Part shown: piece by piece, positions 44,174-53,419 of the stretch
Layout of the letters: the number at the start of each line of letters is the position of its first letter
How positions within the stretch are numbered: the stretch's first letter is position 1
Assembly: GCF_000740785.1 (NCBI RefSeq)
Contig: NZ_JFZB01000014.1
Span: forward strand, 62,001-126,000
DNA: 64,000 nt
Source of the DNA: Paenirhodobacter enshiensis
GTDB taxonomy: Bacteria > Pseudomonadota > Alphaproteobacteria > Rhodobacterales > Rhodobacteraceae
Direction of reading: 5' to 3'
Notes under the pieces: model-generated
The model's database searches: none
What the model was told of the DNA's origin: nothing
The model's input: only the letters and a program-made list of their open reading frames with translations
Program-made: the position numbers and the translations under genes

Positions 44174-44202
44174 GCCTGCGGCGTTCCGGCGCAAGAATGA
44201 CG

Positions 44203-44236
44203 AACGGGCGGCCCTGCACAGGGCCGCCCGTCTTTC
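44203..44236 (+). terminator. terminator of azlCD
   Basis: A perfect 11-bp stem (ACGGGCGGCCC/GGGCCGCCCGT, loop TGCACA) is followed by CTTTC. It may also serve the convergent lipoprotein gene. Confidence 0.75.
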
Positions 44237-44259
44237 ATTCCGCAAAACTTCAGATCCGA

Positions 44260-44925
44260 TCAGCGGTCGGATTCGCGGATCTCGACCGTCTTGGGCTTCG
44301 TCGCGTCGATGGTGGGAATGCCGGTCTTGATGTCGGCATCGGTGGTGTAATGATCCTGGCTCACCACCCCCGGCAGCCGGCCGAAAGCATCCGACAGACT
44401 GACAGGGAAGAACGTGCGCGGCAGCGATTCGAAGCCCGGCACCTGATGCAGCACCCCCGAAACCGAGCGCGCGCAGAACATCTTCGGCGAGGGGCCGTTC
44501 GCCTCGGCCGCGGCGATCAGCGCATCGGCCTGCGCCAGCGTCACCGGCAATTTCTGCTCGCGCACGAACCACACGTCGCGGGCGTGATATTCGACATAGA
44601 ACCGGTGCATCCGGTCGGTAATGCCGTAATCGACATCGTTGCGTTCGGGCACGCCCGGATAATACCAGCTGCCCGCCGGATCGAAGATCACCCTCTGCGA
44701 GCCGTCGATCATCAATGCCGAATGACCGCCTTCGCCGGTGTTCGCCTCGATCACCGTGATCAGCGTCACCGAAGGCGGATTGCCGCTGCGGTAAATCGCC
44801 TTGTTGACCTCGGCGTCAGGCGCCCAGACGGATTGCGCGCCGCAGGCCGCCAGCAGCAGCGGAACCACCAGACACAGCAACAGGCGGCCCATCTGCCGCC
44901 CTATCTGCCGCATTGCAAAACGCAT
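44260..44925 (-). CDS. lipoprotein of unknown function with possible permuted NlpC/P60-like core
   Basis: This 221-residue predicted lipoprotein has a signal peptide ending in the lipobox LLAAC, with Cys28 as lipid site. The start at 44925 has a GAGGGG site; ATGs eight codons upstream and four downstream are alternatives. I do not recognise the family with certainty. GGHSALMIDGSQRVIFDP (His68) and a later MFCARSV (Cys151) occur in the His-then-Cys order seen in circularly permuted papain-like NlpC/P60 proteins, so a peptidase or amidase activity is possible. It is convergent with azlCD. Confidence 0.65.
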   Translation of the reverse strand: MRFAMRQIGRQMGRLLLCLVVPLLLAACGAQSVWAPDAEVNKAIYRSGNPPSVTLITVIEANTGEGGHSALMIDGSQRVIFDPAGSWYYPGVPERNDVDYGITDRMHRFYVEYHARDVWFVREQKLPVTLAQADALIAAAEANGPSPKMFCARSVSGVLHQVPGFESLPRTFFPVSLSDAFGRLPGVVSQDHYTTDADIKTGIPTIDATKPKTVEIRESDR

Positions 44926-45046
44926 CGTCGCCCCTCGTTTCGGCGTCATCCGCGCCGGTTATACGGGAGCGCACAAAACACGAGAACGCCGGCAGAGGCA
45001 ACGCCCCTTGTGAGCCCGCCTTCCCATCCCATCGCCCGGCCGGGGA

Positions 45047-46009
45047 TCAAACTGCGCTCCACCGCCACAGCCCGTCCGCGCCGGTGTCGCGCCGCGCCTG
45101 ACCGAGCCGGGCAAGGTGGTTCAGATGCGCCACCGCCTCGCTGAGCGCGAGGGTGAACAACTCATCCGTGATCGGCCGGCGATAGAGCGCGGGAAAACAC
45201 TCCGGCACGGTGCGCACCCCCGCGCCAAGCAGCCCCCGCAGCCGGTCGAGGCCGCTGCGCCGGCGCGCGATCATCTGCTCCAGCCGCAGCGGCAGCCCGC
45301 GATACACCAGCCCGTGGCCCGGCAGCACCAGATGGCGCTCCTCGGCCAGCGCCGCCATCGCGTGCAGACTGTCGAGCCATTCGCCGATCGGATCCGCCTC
45401 GGGTTCCGAAGCCAGAACGCCGATATTCGCCGAGATTGAGGGCAGCATCTGATCGCCGCCGATCACCAGATCGTCATCGAGCGAGAACAGCACCGCATGT
45501 TCGGGCGCATGGCCATGGCCGGTGGCCACATGCCAGCGCCGGCCTCCCGCGACGATCTCGTCGCCCGCTGCGATGCGGCGATAGCTCGGCGGCAGCGGGC
45601 CGACATGGCGCCACAGACTTTCGGCCGAATGCGCGGCCAGGCGCGCCAGCTGATCTTCGGCCATCCCGGCGCGGCGCCAGAACACCTCCGTCTCGGGGCA
45701 GATGCCGTCGCGCGCGTCAAGATGAAGCATCCGCGCATTCAGCCAGGCAGAGCGGGTCGTCCACAACTCTGCCCCCGCAGCGGCGAAGCGCGCGACCTGG
45801 CCGACATGATCGGGGTGATGATGGGTCGCAATGACCCGGGTGACGGGCTTGCCTGCCATCCGCGGTGTGGCCAGTGCCCGCCCCAGTGCCGCATGTGCCC
45901 CCGGCGTATCGAGCCCGGTATCGACCAGCGTCCAGCCCGCGCCATCGTCGAGCGCCCAGACATTGACGTGATCGGTCACCATCTCCAGCGGCAGCCGGAT
46001 CCACAGCAC
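45047..46009 (-). CDS. MBL-fold metallo-hydrolase
   Basis: This is a 320-residue metallo-beta-lactamase-fold hydrolase with the metal motif THHHPDH (62-68), further ligands in TGHGHAPEH and IGGDQM, and PGHG later. The only usable start in the frame is a GTG at 46009. In-frame codons upstream (to about 46087) read RFPWPAPPDDGTPREVAPG, which looks like the family's true N-terminus but has no ATG, GTG or TTG; a CTG start or N-terminal trimming is possible. It lies directly downstream of the acyl-CoA dehydrogenase gene, suggesting co-transcription and perhaps thioester hydrolysis. Substrate unknown. Confidence 0.85.
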   Translation of the reverse strand: MLWIRLPLEMVTDHVNVWALDDGAGWTLVDTGLDTPGAHAALGRALATPRMAGKPVTRVIATHHHPDHVGQVARFAAAGAELWTTRSAWLNARMLHLDARDGICPETEVFWRRAGMAEDQLARLAAHSAESLWRHVGPLPPSYRRIAAGDEIVAGGRRWHVATGHGHAPEHAVLFSLDDDLVIGGDQMLPSISANIGVLASEPEADPIGEWLDSLHAMAALAEERHLVLPGHGLVYRGLPLRLEQMIARRRSGLDRLRGLLGAGVRTVPECFPALYRRPITDELFTLALSEAVAHLNHLARLGQARRDTGADGLWRWSAV

Positions 46010-46104
46010 CCCCGGCGCGACCTCGCGCGGGGTGCCGTCATCGGGCGGGGCGGGCCACGGAAACCGCAGCCCGCCCCGTTCGCTCAGGGATGTGCCCTGC
46101 CCGC

Positions 46105-47793
46105 TCAGATCGCCAGATCCTCGACCGAGAGCGCATAGAGATCGGCGGCGCCGACCTCGGCCTCGGTCATCGAGGCATAGGCCTGCGGCAGCAGACGCTT
46201 GATGTAGACCTGAGCGAGCTTCGCATAGGCGCTGCCCTCGCCCGCGGCGACGGCGGCACGCAGATGGAAATGCGCCCCCAGAACCCGCGCGAAGGCCATC
46301 AGCGTCGGCACGGCACCGGCGAAACGGTCCTGCGTGTCCTGCTTGAGCAGCATCTCGACATGGGCCCGCAGCGTCGAAGCGGCCTTCTCGACATCCGTCG
46401 CCAGATCGGCGAAGCCGGTCGCGGCCTTGGCGTCGACCATCACCTCATCGAGCAGCGCGAAAGCTGCCGCGCCCTGATCCATCATCTTGCGGCCCACGAG
46501 ATCCATCGCCTGGATGCCGTTGGTGCCTTCGTAGATCGCGGTGACGCGGACATCGCGGTAGAACTGGGCGGCGCCCGTCTCCTCGATGAAGCCCATGCCG
46601 CCGTGGACCTGGATACCCTGATCCGAGACCCACATGCCGGTCTGGGTGCCGTAAGCCTTGGCGATCGGGGTCAGCAGCGCAGCGCGCGCCGCCTGAGCGG
46701 CATCGTTCGCAGCATGGCCGAGGTCGATGGCGACGGCGCAGGCCATGGCGATCGAACGGGCGGCGAAGGTCTCGGCGCGCATCTCGGCCAGCATCCGGCG
46801 CACGTCGGCGTGCTCGATGATCGGCTTGAACTGCACCCGGTCCTGAGCGTATTCGAGCGCCTTCTGATAGGCGGCCTCGGCAATGCCGACGCCCTCGACG
46901 CCGACGTTCAGGCGGGCGTTGTTCATCATGGTGAACATCGCGGCCATGCCCTTGTGCGGACCGCCGACGAGCCAACCCTTGGCGCCCTCGAAGCTCATCA
47001 CGCAGGTGGGCGAGCCGTGCAGACCCATCTTGTGCTCGAGCGACACCACCTTGAGCGTGTTCGCCACGCCCGGGTTGCCGTTCTCATCGGGGATGAACTT
47101 CGGCACCATGAACAGCGAGATGCCCTTCGTGCCCGGCACGCCGTCGGGCAGCCGCGCCAGCACCAGATGGCACACGTTCGACACCAGATCGTTGTCACCC
47201 CAGGAGATGAAGATCTTCTGCCCGGTAATCGAATAGGTGCCATCGCCGTTCGGCTCGGCCTTGGTGCGCAGCGCGCCGACGTCCGAACCGGCCTGCGGCT
47301 CGGTCAGGTTCATCGTGCCCGACCACTCGCCCGAGGCGAGCTTCGGAATATACAGCGCCTTCAGCTCGTCCGAGGCGTGATGCTCCAGCGCGTCGATCTG
47401 GCCCTGGGTCAGCAGCGGATGCAGATGCAGCGCGATATTGGCGCCCGCCATCAGATCGTTGACCGCAATCGCCAGCGTCAGCGGCAGGCCCATGCCGCCA
47501 TGCTCGGCCGGACCGGCGACCGAAACCCAGCCGCCCTCGGCGATCTGGTTGAAGGCTTCCTTGAAGCCCGGCGACGCGCGCACCACGCCGTTTTCCAGCT
47601 TCGCCGGATGCAGATCGCCGTTGCGGTTGATCGGCGCCAGAACGCCGTCACACAGCTTGCCGGCTTCGGTCAGGATCGCCTCGACGGTATCCGACGTCGC
47701 TTCCGAGAACTTTTCGGTCGCTGCCACGGGTGCGAGCGGCACCACCTTGTCCAGAATGAAACGAAGTTCCGCCACTGGCGAACGATAGGGCAT
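46105..47793 (-). CDS. acyl-CoA dehydrogenase, DmdC-like
   Basis: This 562-residue FAD enzyme of the long acyl-CoA dehydrogenase type has an N-terminal extension, MPYRSPVAELRFILDKV, found in 3-methylmercaptopropionyl-CoA dehydrogenase (DmdC) and relatives. Landmarks are EHGGMGLPLTLA, MNLTEPQAGSD, GQKIFISWGDND, and the catalytic-base region IYEGTNGIQAMDLVGRK. The ATG at 47793 follows GGAGGA. DmdC acts in the demethylation pathway for DMSP, which would match the sulfur theme of the window, but paralogues acting on other acyl-CoAs are common. An MBL-fold hydrolase gene follows. Confidence 0.85.
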   Translation of the reverse strand: MPYRSPVAELRFILDKVVPLAPVAATEKFSEATSDTVEAILTEAGKLCDGVLAPINRNGDLHPAKLENGVVRASPGFKEAFNQIAEGGWVSVAGPAEHGGMGLPLTLAIAVNDLMAGANIALHLHPLLTQGQIDALEHHASDELKALYIPKLASGEWSGTMNLTEPQAGSDVGALRTKAEPNGDGTYSITGQKIFISWGDNDLVSNVCHLVLARLPDGVPGTKGISLFMVPKFIPDENGNPGVANTLKVVSLEHKMGLHGSPTCVMSFEGAKGWLVGGPHKGMAAMFTMMNNARLNVGVEGVGIAEAAYQKALEYAQDRVQFKPIIEHADVRRMLAEMRAETFAARSIAMACAVAIDLGHAANDAAQAARAALLTPIAKAYGTQTGMWVSDQGIQVHGGMGFIEETGAAQFYRDVRVTAIYEGTNGIQAMDLVGRKMMDQGAAAFALLDEVMVDAKAATGFADLATDVEKAASTLRAHVEMLLKQDTQDRFAGAVPTLMAFARVLGAHFHLRAAVAAGEGSAYAKLAQVYIKRLLPQAYASMTEAEVGAADLYALSVEDLAI

Positions 47794-47966
47794 TGCTTGC
47801 TCCTCCATAGTGTCTCGACGCTTGAGAAATCGCGTCAAGGCGCATAAGACCTTTGGCTGGTCATTGACGGCGGCACAGTATACGCGCGCGCGCCGCCTTC
47901 AACCGCAACGCAGCGTCACGGCCCGCCGCAGCCTTACCCGCGCCGGCCTGGCATCGGGGGAGCACC

Positions 47967-48971
47967 ATGGACGTTCTGGACGAGACTACCGAAATCCTCG
48001 GGACAGAGCCCGCGGGCATCGCCCGCGCCTGCGAGCTTCTGCACGCCGGCAAGGTCGTCGCCTTCCCGACCGAGACCGTCTATGGCCTCGGCGGCGATGC
48101 GCGCTCGGACAGCGCGGTCGCCGCGATCTATGCCGCCAAGGGCCGGCCGCGGTTCAACCCGCTGATCGCCCATCTGCCGGATCTGGAAACCGCCGAGACG
48201 ATCGCCGTGTTCTCCGACCGGGCACGCGATCTGGCACGCCGGTTCTGGCCGGGGCCGCTGACGCTGGTGCTGCCGCTGCGGCCGGGCTCGGGGATCTCGG
48301 ATCTGGTGTCGGCGGGGCTCGATACCATCGCGATCCGGGTGCCGGCCCATCCGGTGGCCCGCGCGATCCTGAAGGCATTCGGCGGGCCGGTCGCGGCGCC
48401 CTCGGCCAATCCCTCGGGCAAGGTCAGTCCGACCACGGCGTGCCACGTCGTCGAGGGTCTGGCCGGGCGCATCGCCGCCATCGTCGACGGCGGTCCGTGC
48501 GCCGTGGGACTGGAATCGACCATCGTGCAACTCGATCCGCCGATGCTGCTGCGCCCGGGCGGACTGGCGGTCGAGGCGGTCGAGGCCGCGCTTGGCCTTT
48601 CCCTGCCGACCGGAGGCGATGCGGCGAAGCCGAATGCCCCCGGACAGCTGAAATCGCATTATGCGCCGGGCGCAGCGGTGCGGCTCAACGCGACGGAACG
48701 CGCGCCGGGCGAGGTCTGGATCGGCTTCGGCCCGGACTGCGCCGGGGCGGATCTGAACCTGTCACTCACCGGCGATACGACCGAAGCCGCGGCACGGCTG
48801 TTCGGTGCGCTGCGCGCCGCCGACCGGATCGCCGGGGAAAAGGGCGCGCGCGCGATTGCCGTGGCACCTGTGCCCGATGCAGGGCTCGGCCGGGCGATCA
48901 ACGACCGGCTGATCCGCGCCGCCGCGCCGCGCCCGGAGGACCCGGCCCATCCCTGCCCGGCCCATCCCTGA
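47967..48971 (+). CDS. threonylcarbamoyl-AMP synthase (Sua5/TsaC type)
   Basis: This 334-residue enzyme makes threonylcarbamoyl-AMP from threonine, bicarbonate and ATP for the t6A37 tRNA modification. The YrdC domain (about 14-205) has VAFPTETVYGLGGDA, KGRPRFNPLI, FWPGPLTLVLP and APSANPSG. A C-terminal Sua5 domain (about 215-325; PGQLKSHYAPGAAV) makes it the long Sua5 form. The last dozen residues are a low-complexity Pro/His/Ala tail. It is divergent from the acyl-CoA dehydrogenase gene across a 173-bp spacer. Confidence 0.94.
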   Translation: MDVLDETTEILGTEPAGIARACELLHAGKVVAFPTETVYGLGGDARSDSAVAAIYAAKGRPRFNPLIAHLPDLETAETIAVFSDRARDLARRFWPGPLTLVLPLRPGSGISDLVSAGLDTIAIRVPAHPVARAILKAFGGPVAAPSANPSGKVSPTTACHVVEGLAGRIAAIVDGGPCAVGLESTIVQLDPPMLLRPGGLAVEAVEAALGLSLPTGGDAAKPNAPGQLKSHYAPGAAVRLNATERAPGEVWIGFGPDCAGADLNLSLTGDTTEAAARLFGALRAADRIAGEKGARAIAVAPVPDAGLGRAINDRLIRAAAPRPEDPAHPCPAHP

Positions 48972-48998
48972 ACGAAACGCTCAGGCCTGAGGAAAACG

Positions 48999-49592
48999 TC
49001 AGGCCCGCCCGGCCGTCGCCGACAGGCTGCGCGGGTCTATGCCCATCGTCGCAAGCGCGCGCTGCCACTTGGTCGCGTAATCGGGATCGAGTGCGAGGGT
49101 ATCGTCCGCCTCCGCCACCAGCCAGCCGTTCGCGGCGATCTCGCCCTCCAGCTGCCCCGGCCCCCACCCGGCATAACCGAGCGCGAACTGCGCCAGCCGC
49201 GGACCCTCGCCCGCGGCGATATCCTCAAGGATATCGCGTGTCGCCGTCATCGCCACCTGTTCCGAGATCTGCATCATCCCGCCCGCCCCGGCATCGCGGC
49301 GTGCGGAGGGCCAGTCGCGCGAATGCAGCACGAAGCCGCGTCCGGTCTCGACCGGACCGCCGAACAGGATGGGCGCGCTGCCCGCGCTCGCGCGTTCGCC
49401 CCGGTCCGAGGCTGTCATGTGAATCCCGATCTGCCCCATCAGCTCGCCGAGTGCGGGTTGCGGCAGCGGCTTGTTGACGATGAGGCCCATCGCCCCCTCG
49501 GGCGAATGGGCGCAGACCAAAACCACCGCATGTTCGAACCGCGGATCGGGCATTCCGGGCATGGCGATCAGCAGCTTTCCGGTCAACTCCAC
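48999..49592 (-). CDS. yqgE: YqgE/AlgH-family protein
   Basis: This 197-residue protein is of the UPF0301 (YqgE/AlgH, DUF179) family. It starts with a GTG at 49592, strongly supported by AGGAGGG six bases upstream, giving LTGKLLIAMPGMPDPRFEHAVVLVC. GAMGLIVNKPL, LFGGPVETGRGFVLHS and GYAGWGPGQLEGEIAANGW are all family blocks. The biochemical function is not established. It converges with the Sua5 gene and is divergent from the DsbD-alpha-like gene. Confidence 0.93.
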   Translation of the reverse strand: MELTGKLLIAMPGMPDPRFEHAVVLVCAHSPEGAMGLIVNKPLPQPALGELMGQIGIHMTASDRGERASAGSAPILFGGPVETGRGFVLHSRDWPSARRDAGAGGMMQISEQVAMTATRDILEDIAAGEGPRLAQFALGYAGWGPGQLEGEIAANGWLVAEADDTLALDPDYATKWQRALATMGIDPRSLSATAGRA

Positions 49593-49788
49593 GGATTTCC
49601 CTCCTGCTGGCGCGAAATGCGCCTGACTCTCAAGGTGGTTGCAAACCCGGTGCCAATCAAGGCCTCCATACGCGCCAGACGCCCCCCCCGCAGGCCGCGG
49701 GACCCGCCGCGACCGGTGCCGCCCCGTCACCCGCCATTCGACGTAAATGTGAGTTGGCCCACCCCGTCCCGAGGCGCTAGGACAGGCC

Positions 49789-50691
49789 ATGCTTCGCCCG
49801 ATTGCCGCCCTTGTCGCCCCGCTCCTGGTTCTGGTTTCCGGATTCGGAGCCGGGCAGGCCCAGATTTCCACCCCGCCCGATGCCGGCGCGCCACTGCCGC
49901 CGGGCCTCGTCTCGGCCGAGATCGCGCCGGGATGGCAAGACGCGAACGGACGCCGCACGGCAGCGCTGAAGCTGGTGCTCGATCCCGGCTGGAAGACCTA
50001 TTGGCGGGTGCCCGGAGAGGCCGGCGTGCCCCCGTCCCTTGATTTTTCGGAATCCGAAAATCTCAAGAATATCGAAGTGATATGGCCCGTTCCTCAGGCA
50101 TTTGACCAGAACGGGATGCGCTCTGTCGGATATCTCGGGGGAATGGTGCTGCCTCTCAGGATCACGCCGGCCGATCCGACGCGGCCGGTGGTGCTGCATC
50201 TCGGTCTCGGCATCGGGATCTGTCACGACATCTGCGTGCCGGCGGATCTGGTGCTGAGCCGCACGCTCGACGGACCCGGCGCGGCCGATGCCACGATCTC
50301 GCAAGCGCTCGACGCCGTGCCGCATCGCGTCGACAGCGCCATCGCGCACTGCCGCATCGAGCCGATCGCCGACGGGATGCGCGTTACCGCCCGCATCGTT
50401 CTGCCCGGGGCGGGCCGGAAAACCGGCGCCGGGCTGGCCCCGTCCTCCGGTTCCGCCCCGCCGGACACAGCCCGCGAAACCGCCACGCTGTTCGAGCTGC
50501 GCTCGCAGCCGATGTGGACGTCGGATCCGGTCGAGACCCGCGACGGCGCCGTGCTCGAGGCGAGCGCGGATTTCGTCCCCGCCACCCCGAAGCCCTTCGA
50601 TCTGGACCCCGGGGACCTGCGGATCACCGTTCTCGGTCCCGGACCGGAGCCCTCCCGGGCCATCGAGATCGACGGCTGCCCGGCGCCCTGA
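49789..50691 (+). CDS. DsbD-alpha-like periplasmic thiol protein
   Basis: This 300-residue exported protein (signal peptide about 1-24) resembles the N-terminal alpha domain of DsbD/ScsB: LKLVLDPGWKTYWRVPGEAGVPP, a cysteine pair Cys145-x3-Cys149 (CHDIC) and a later IAHCR. The transmembrane beta and thioredoxin gamma domains of DsbD are missing, so it would need a separate electron donor such as a CcdA-like protein. It may pass reducing power to periplasmic substrates. A dispersed repeat element follows its stop codon. Confidence 0.78.
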   Translation: MLRPIAALVAPLLVLVSGFGAGQAQISTPPDAGAPLPPGLVSAEIAPGWQDANGRRTAALKLVLDPGWKTYWRVPGEAGVPPSLDFSESENLKNIEVIWPVPQAFDQNGMRSVGYLGGMVLPLRITPADPTRPVVLHLGLGIGICHDICVPADLVLSRTLDGPGAADATISQALDAVPHRVDSAIAHCRIEPIADGMRVTARIVLPGAGRKTGAGLAPSSGSAPPDTARETATLFELRSQPMWTSDPVETRDGAVLEASADFVPATPKPFDLDPGDLRITVLGPGPEPSRAIEIDGCPAP

Positions 50692-50705
50692 ACGGCACCG
50701 TCGCC

Positions 50706-50776
50706 GGGGGCTCTGCCCCCGCTGCGGCACGCCGCAGCTCCCCCGGGATATTTGGGGAAAGCCGAAAGGCAGGACA
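50706..50776 (-). repeat. dispersed GC-rich hairpin element, copy C
   Basis: This reverse-orientation copy (core 50741-50753 as CCCCGGGATATTT) has GGGGGC/GCCCCC and GCTGCGGC/GCCGCAGC hairpins, between two convergent genes. It shares GGAAAGCCGAAAGGC with copy B1. It may terminate transcription from both sides. Confidence 0.8.
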
Positions 50777-50792
50777 GGATCGGTCTGCGCGC

Positions 50793-51620
50793 TCAGCCGG
50801 GCAGCGTGTCGAGGCGGGCGCGCAGCGACAGCAGATCCGCCCAGGCCTCGCGCTTCGCCTGCGGCTGGCGCAGCAGATAGGCGGGATGCGTCATCGGCAG
50901 CGCCGGGCGGCCGAAGGCCTCGGCCCAGGTGCCGCGCAGACGCAGGATGCCGCGCCGGCCGAGCGCCGCGGCGCAGGCCGCATTGCCCATCAGCACGATC
51001 ACATCCGGATCGGCCAGCGCCACGTGACGCGACAGGAACGGCAGCATCATCGCGATCTCGGCCGGTTCCGGATCGCGGTTGCCCGGCGGGCGCCAGGGCA
51101 GGACATTGGTGATGTAGAGCGCCGACGCGGGATCGGGCGAGCTGCGGCTGAGCCCGATCGCCGCGAACATCCGGTCGAGCAGATGGCCCGCGCGGCCGAC
51201 GAAGGGCAGGCCCTGCTGATCCTCGTCGCGCCCGGGCGCCTCGCCCACGATCATCACCCGCGCCTTCGGATTGCCGTCGGCGAAGACGGTGTTGCGCGCG
51301 CCCTTCTTCAGCTCGCAGCCATCGAAACCGGCGATGGCGGCGCGCAGCGCGTCGAGGTCATGGGCGCGGGCGGCCTCGGCGCGCGCGCTTTCGACCGGAT
51401 CGGGCCCCTCGACCGGCAAGGGCGCCCGCGGGGCCGCGGGAGCCATGGGTGCCCTGCCCTCGGCCACCGGCACGGCCGGGGCCTTCGGCGCAAGCGATTC
51501 GGCAAGCGCGTAGCAATCGACCGGCGTATCGGTCACGGCCGCATCCGCGCCGAGCTCGACCATCCATTCGAGCGCGGCGCAGGCGGTCAAGAAATCGAGA
51601 TCGCGGGCGGGTTGTGTCAT
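50793..51620 (-). CDS. uracil-DNA glycosylase family 4-like protein lacking most Fe-S ligands
   Basis: This is a 275-residue member of the family-4/5 uracil-DNA glycosylase superfamily. The active-site motif is [20 protein letters not shown] (126-145) and the second motif is MTHPAYLL (243-250). In Fe-S family-4 enzymes four cysteines hold a cluster; here only Cys102 remains, while the equivalents are Trp176 in [11 protein letters not shown] and Met191/192 in EIAMMLPF. The N-terminal 90 residues are Ala/Pro-rich and not conserved. It is probably a DNA repair glycosylase without a cluster. It is divergent from pyrB. Confidence 0.85.
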   Translation of the reverse strand: MTQPARDLDFLTACAALEWMVELGADAAVTDTPVDCYALAESLAPKAPAVPVAEGRAPMAPAAPRAPLPVEGPDPVESARAEAARAHDLDALRAAIAGFDGCELKKGARNTVFADGNPKARVMIVGEAPGRDEDQQGLPFVGRAGHLLDRMFAAIGLSRSSPDPASALYITNVLPWRPPGNRDPEPAEIAMMLPFLSRHVALADPDVIVLMGNAACAAALGRRGILRLRGTWAEAFGRPALPMTHPAYLLRQPQAKREAWADLLSLRARLDTLPG

Positions 51621-51789
51621 GGTGGCAGCCTATGCCGGGACGCGGGCGGGGTAAAGGCGCTGGACGCGCGCGCGGCTGCCTGCCATAAGCGGCCCCGGCC
51701 GGTAAAGGCCCTGCGGCTGCCCGAACCAAGCGGCGGGCGACAGCGGCGGGCCGGACCGTTGGTTTTCGCCGTTGGATTCGGGGGCAGAC

Positions 51790-52755
51790 ATGGCATTCCG
51801 CGCAAGGCATCTTCTGGGGATCGAGCATCTGGCGCCCGACGAGATCGTGACCGTTCTCGATCTGGCGGAGCGTTACGTCGCGCTCAACCGGCGCACGGTG
51901 AAACGCACCGAGGCTCTGGCCGGGCTCACCCAGATCAACATGTTCTTCGAGAACTCCACCCGCACGCAGTCGAGCTTCGAGCTTGCCGGCAAGCGTCTTG
52001 GCGCCGATGTGATGAACATGTCGATGCAGACCTCGAGCGTGAAGAAGGGCGAGACGCTGATCGACACCGCGCTGACGCTGAACGCGATGCACCCCGATCT
52101 TCTGGTGGTGCGCCATGCGTCTTCGGGCGCGGTCGATCTGCTGGCGCAGAAGGTCAACTGCGCGGTGATCAACGCCGGCGACGGCAAGCACGAACATCCG
52201 ACGCAGGCCCTTCTCGATGCGCTGACGATCCGGCGCTCGAAGGGGCGGATCACCGGGCTGACCGTGGCGATCTGCGGCGACGTGGCGCATAGCCGGGTGG
52301 CGCGCTCGAACATGCTGCTGCTCGGCAAGATGGGCAACCGGGTGCGGCTGATCGGGCCGCCGACGCTGGTGCCCTCGGCCTTCGGCGACATGGGCGCCGA
52401 GATCCATGACGACATGGCGAGCGGACTGAAGGGCGCCGACGTGGTGATGATGCTGCGTCTGCAGAAAGAGCGCATGGACGGCGGCTTCATTCCGTCGGAG
52501 CGGGAATATTTCCACCGCTACGGCCTCGATGCCGACAAGCTGTCCCATGCCGAGCCCGATGCCATCGTGATGCACCCCGGCCCGATGAACCGCGGCGTCG
52601 AGATCGACGGCACCATCGCCGATGACATCACCCGCTCTGTCATTCAGGAGCAGGTCGAGATGGGCGTCGCCGTGCGCATGGCGGTGATGGATCTTCTGGC
52701 GCAGAACCTGCGCGCCGAGCGCGGACGTGCCGCCGTCGACGGCACCTACGCCTGA
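51790..52755 (+). CDS. pyrB: aspartate carbamoyltransferase catalytic subunit
   Basis: This 321-residue PyrB joins carbamoyl phosphate and aspartate in pyrimidine synthesis. The carbamoyl-phosphate site [13 protein letters not shown] (about 50-62), HPTQALLD and the late [12 protein letters not shown] are present. The ATG at 51790 is preferred over a TTG six codons upstream. It is followed by a small membrane-protein gene and a degenerate dihydroorotase gene, an arrangement expected for the ATCase type that assembles with an inactive DHOase-like partner rather than PyrI. Confidence 0.95.
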   Translation: MAFRARHLLGIEHLAPDEIVTVLDLAERYVALNRRTVKRTEALAGLTQINMFFENSTRTQSSFELAGKRLGADVMNMSMQTSSVKKGETLIDTALTLNAMHPDLLVVRHASSGAVDLLAQKVNCAVINAGDGKHEHPTQALLDALTIRRSKGRITGLTVAICGDVAHSRVARSNMLLLGKMGNRVRLIGPPTLVPSAFGDMGAEIHDDMASGLKGADVVMMLRLQKERMDGGFIPSEREYFHRYGLDADKLSHAEPDAIVMHPGPMNRGVEIDGTIADDITRSVIQEQVEMGVAVRMAVMDLLAQNLRAERGRAAVDGTYA

Positions 52756-52771
52756 AGGAGCGCGCATCGCG

Positions 52772-53419
52772 ATGAGCCTTCCGGCCAAAACTCCTTCCGA
52801 AACCGACACGGCGCTTGCCGTGCCGCACTGCCCCGACGCGCTGCGCGACGAGGATCCGGTGCAGCTCGGCCACAGCTCCGGGCAGCCGGGGTTCGAAGCG
52901 TTCTGGCAAGGGATCGTGTGCAGCGACGAGCGGGTGCTGTGGTCGGGCCGGCCCGATCCGATGCTGGCCGCCGCGCGCGCCCCGAAAGGCGGCCGGATCG
53001 GGCCCTGGCTGTGGTATGGCGCGGCCCTTGCAGGGGGGGCGCTGTTGCTCGGCGGCTCCGGCGCGGGGGTGCGCATCGCCGGGATGGCGGTCGCCTGCGG
53101 CGCGCTGATCCTCGGGCTGCGCGCGCGTCCCGTCGACCTCGGCCGGATCGAGGGGACGCGCTATCTCGTCAGCAATCAGGCGGTTTACATCGCCCGTCTC
53201 GGCCCCGGCATGGCCCCCGAGGTGCGCAGCCTGCGCCTCAGCCCGGGCATGACCCTCAGCGGCGACGAGACCTCGGTCTCCGTCGCGCTGAACCGTCCGC
53301 TGCCGCGGGACGAACATATCGAACATCTCAGGCAGGGCGAACGCCTCGTCCTGAGCGACATTCACGACGCCGGCACGGTGCTTGACCTGCTGCGCTCCAT
53401 CCAGAAGGGGATGAAATGA
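52772..53419 (+). CDS. membrane protein of unknown function between pyrB and pyrC'
   Basis: This is a 215-residue protein with two adjacent hydrophobic helices (about 80-120), an N-terminal soluble part containing FWQGIVCSDERVLWSGRPD, and a C-terminal domain (LGRIEGTRYLVSNQAVYIAR) resembling the bacterial PH-like layouts of small membrane proteins. I do not recognise a function. It starts 16 bp after pyrB and overlaps pyrC' by four bases (ATGA), so it is firmly within the operon. A role in pyrimidine metabolism is not implied by its sequence. Confidence 0.72.
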   Translation: MSLPAKTPSETDTALAVPHCPDALRDEDPVQLGHSSGQPGFEAFWQGIVCSDERVLWSGRPDPMLAAARAPKGGRIGPWLWYGAALAGGALLLGGSGAGVRIAGMAVACGALILGLRARPVDLGRIEGTRYLVSNQAVYIARLGPGMAPEVRSLRLSPGMTLSGDETSVSVALNRPLPRDEHIEHLRQGERLVLSDIHDAGTVLDLLRSIQKGMK

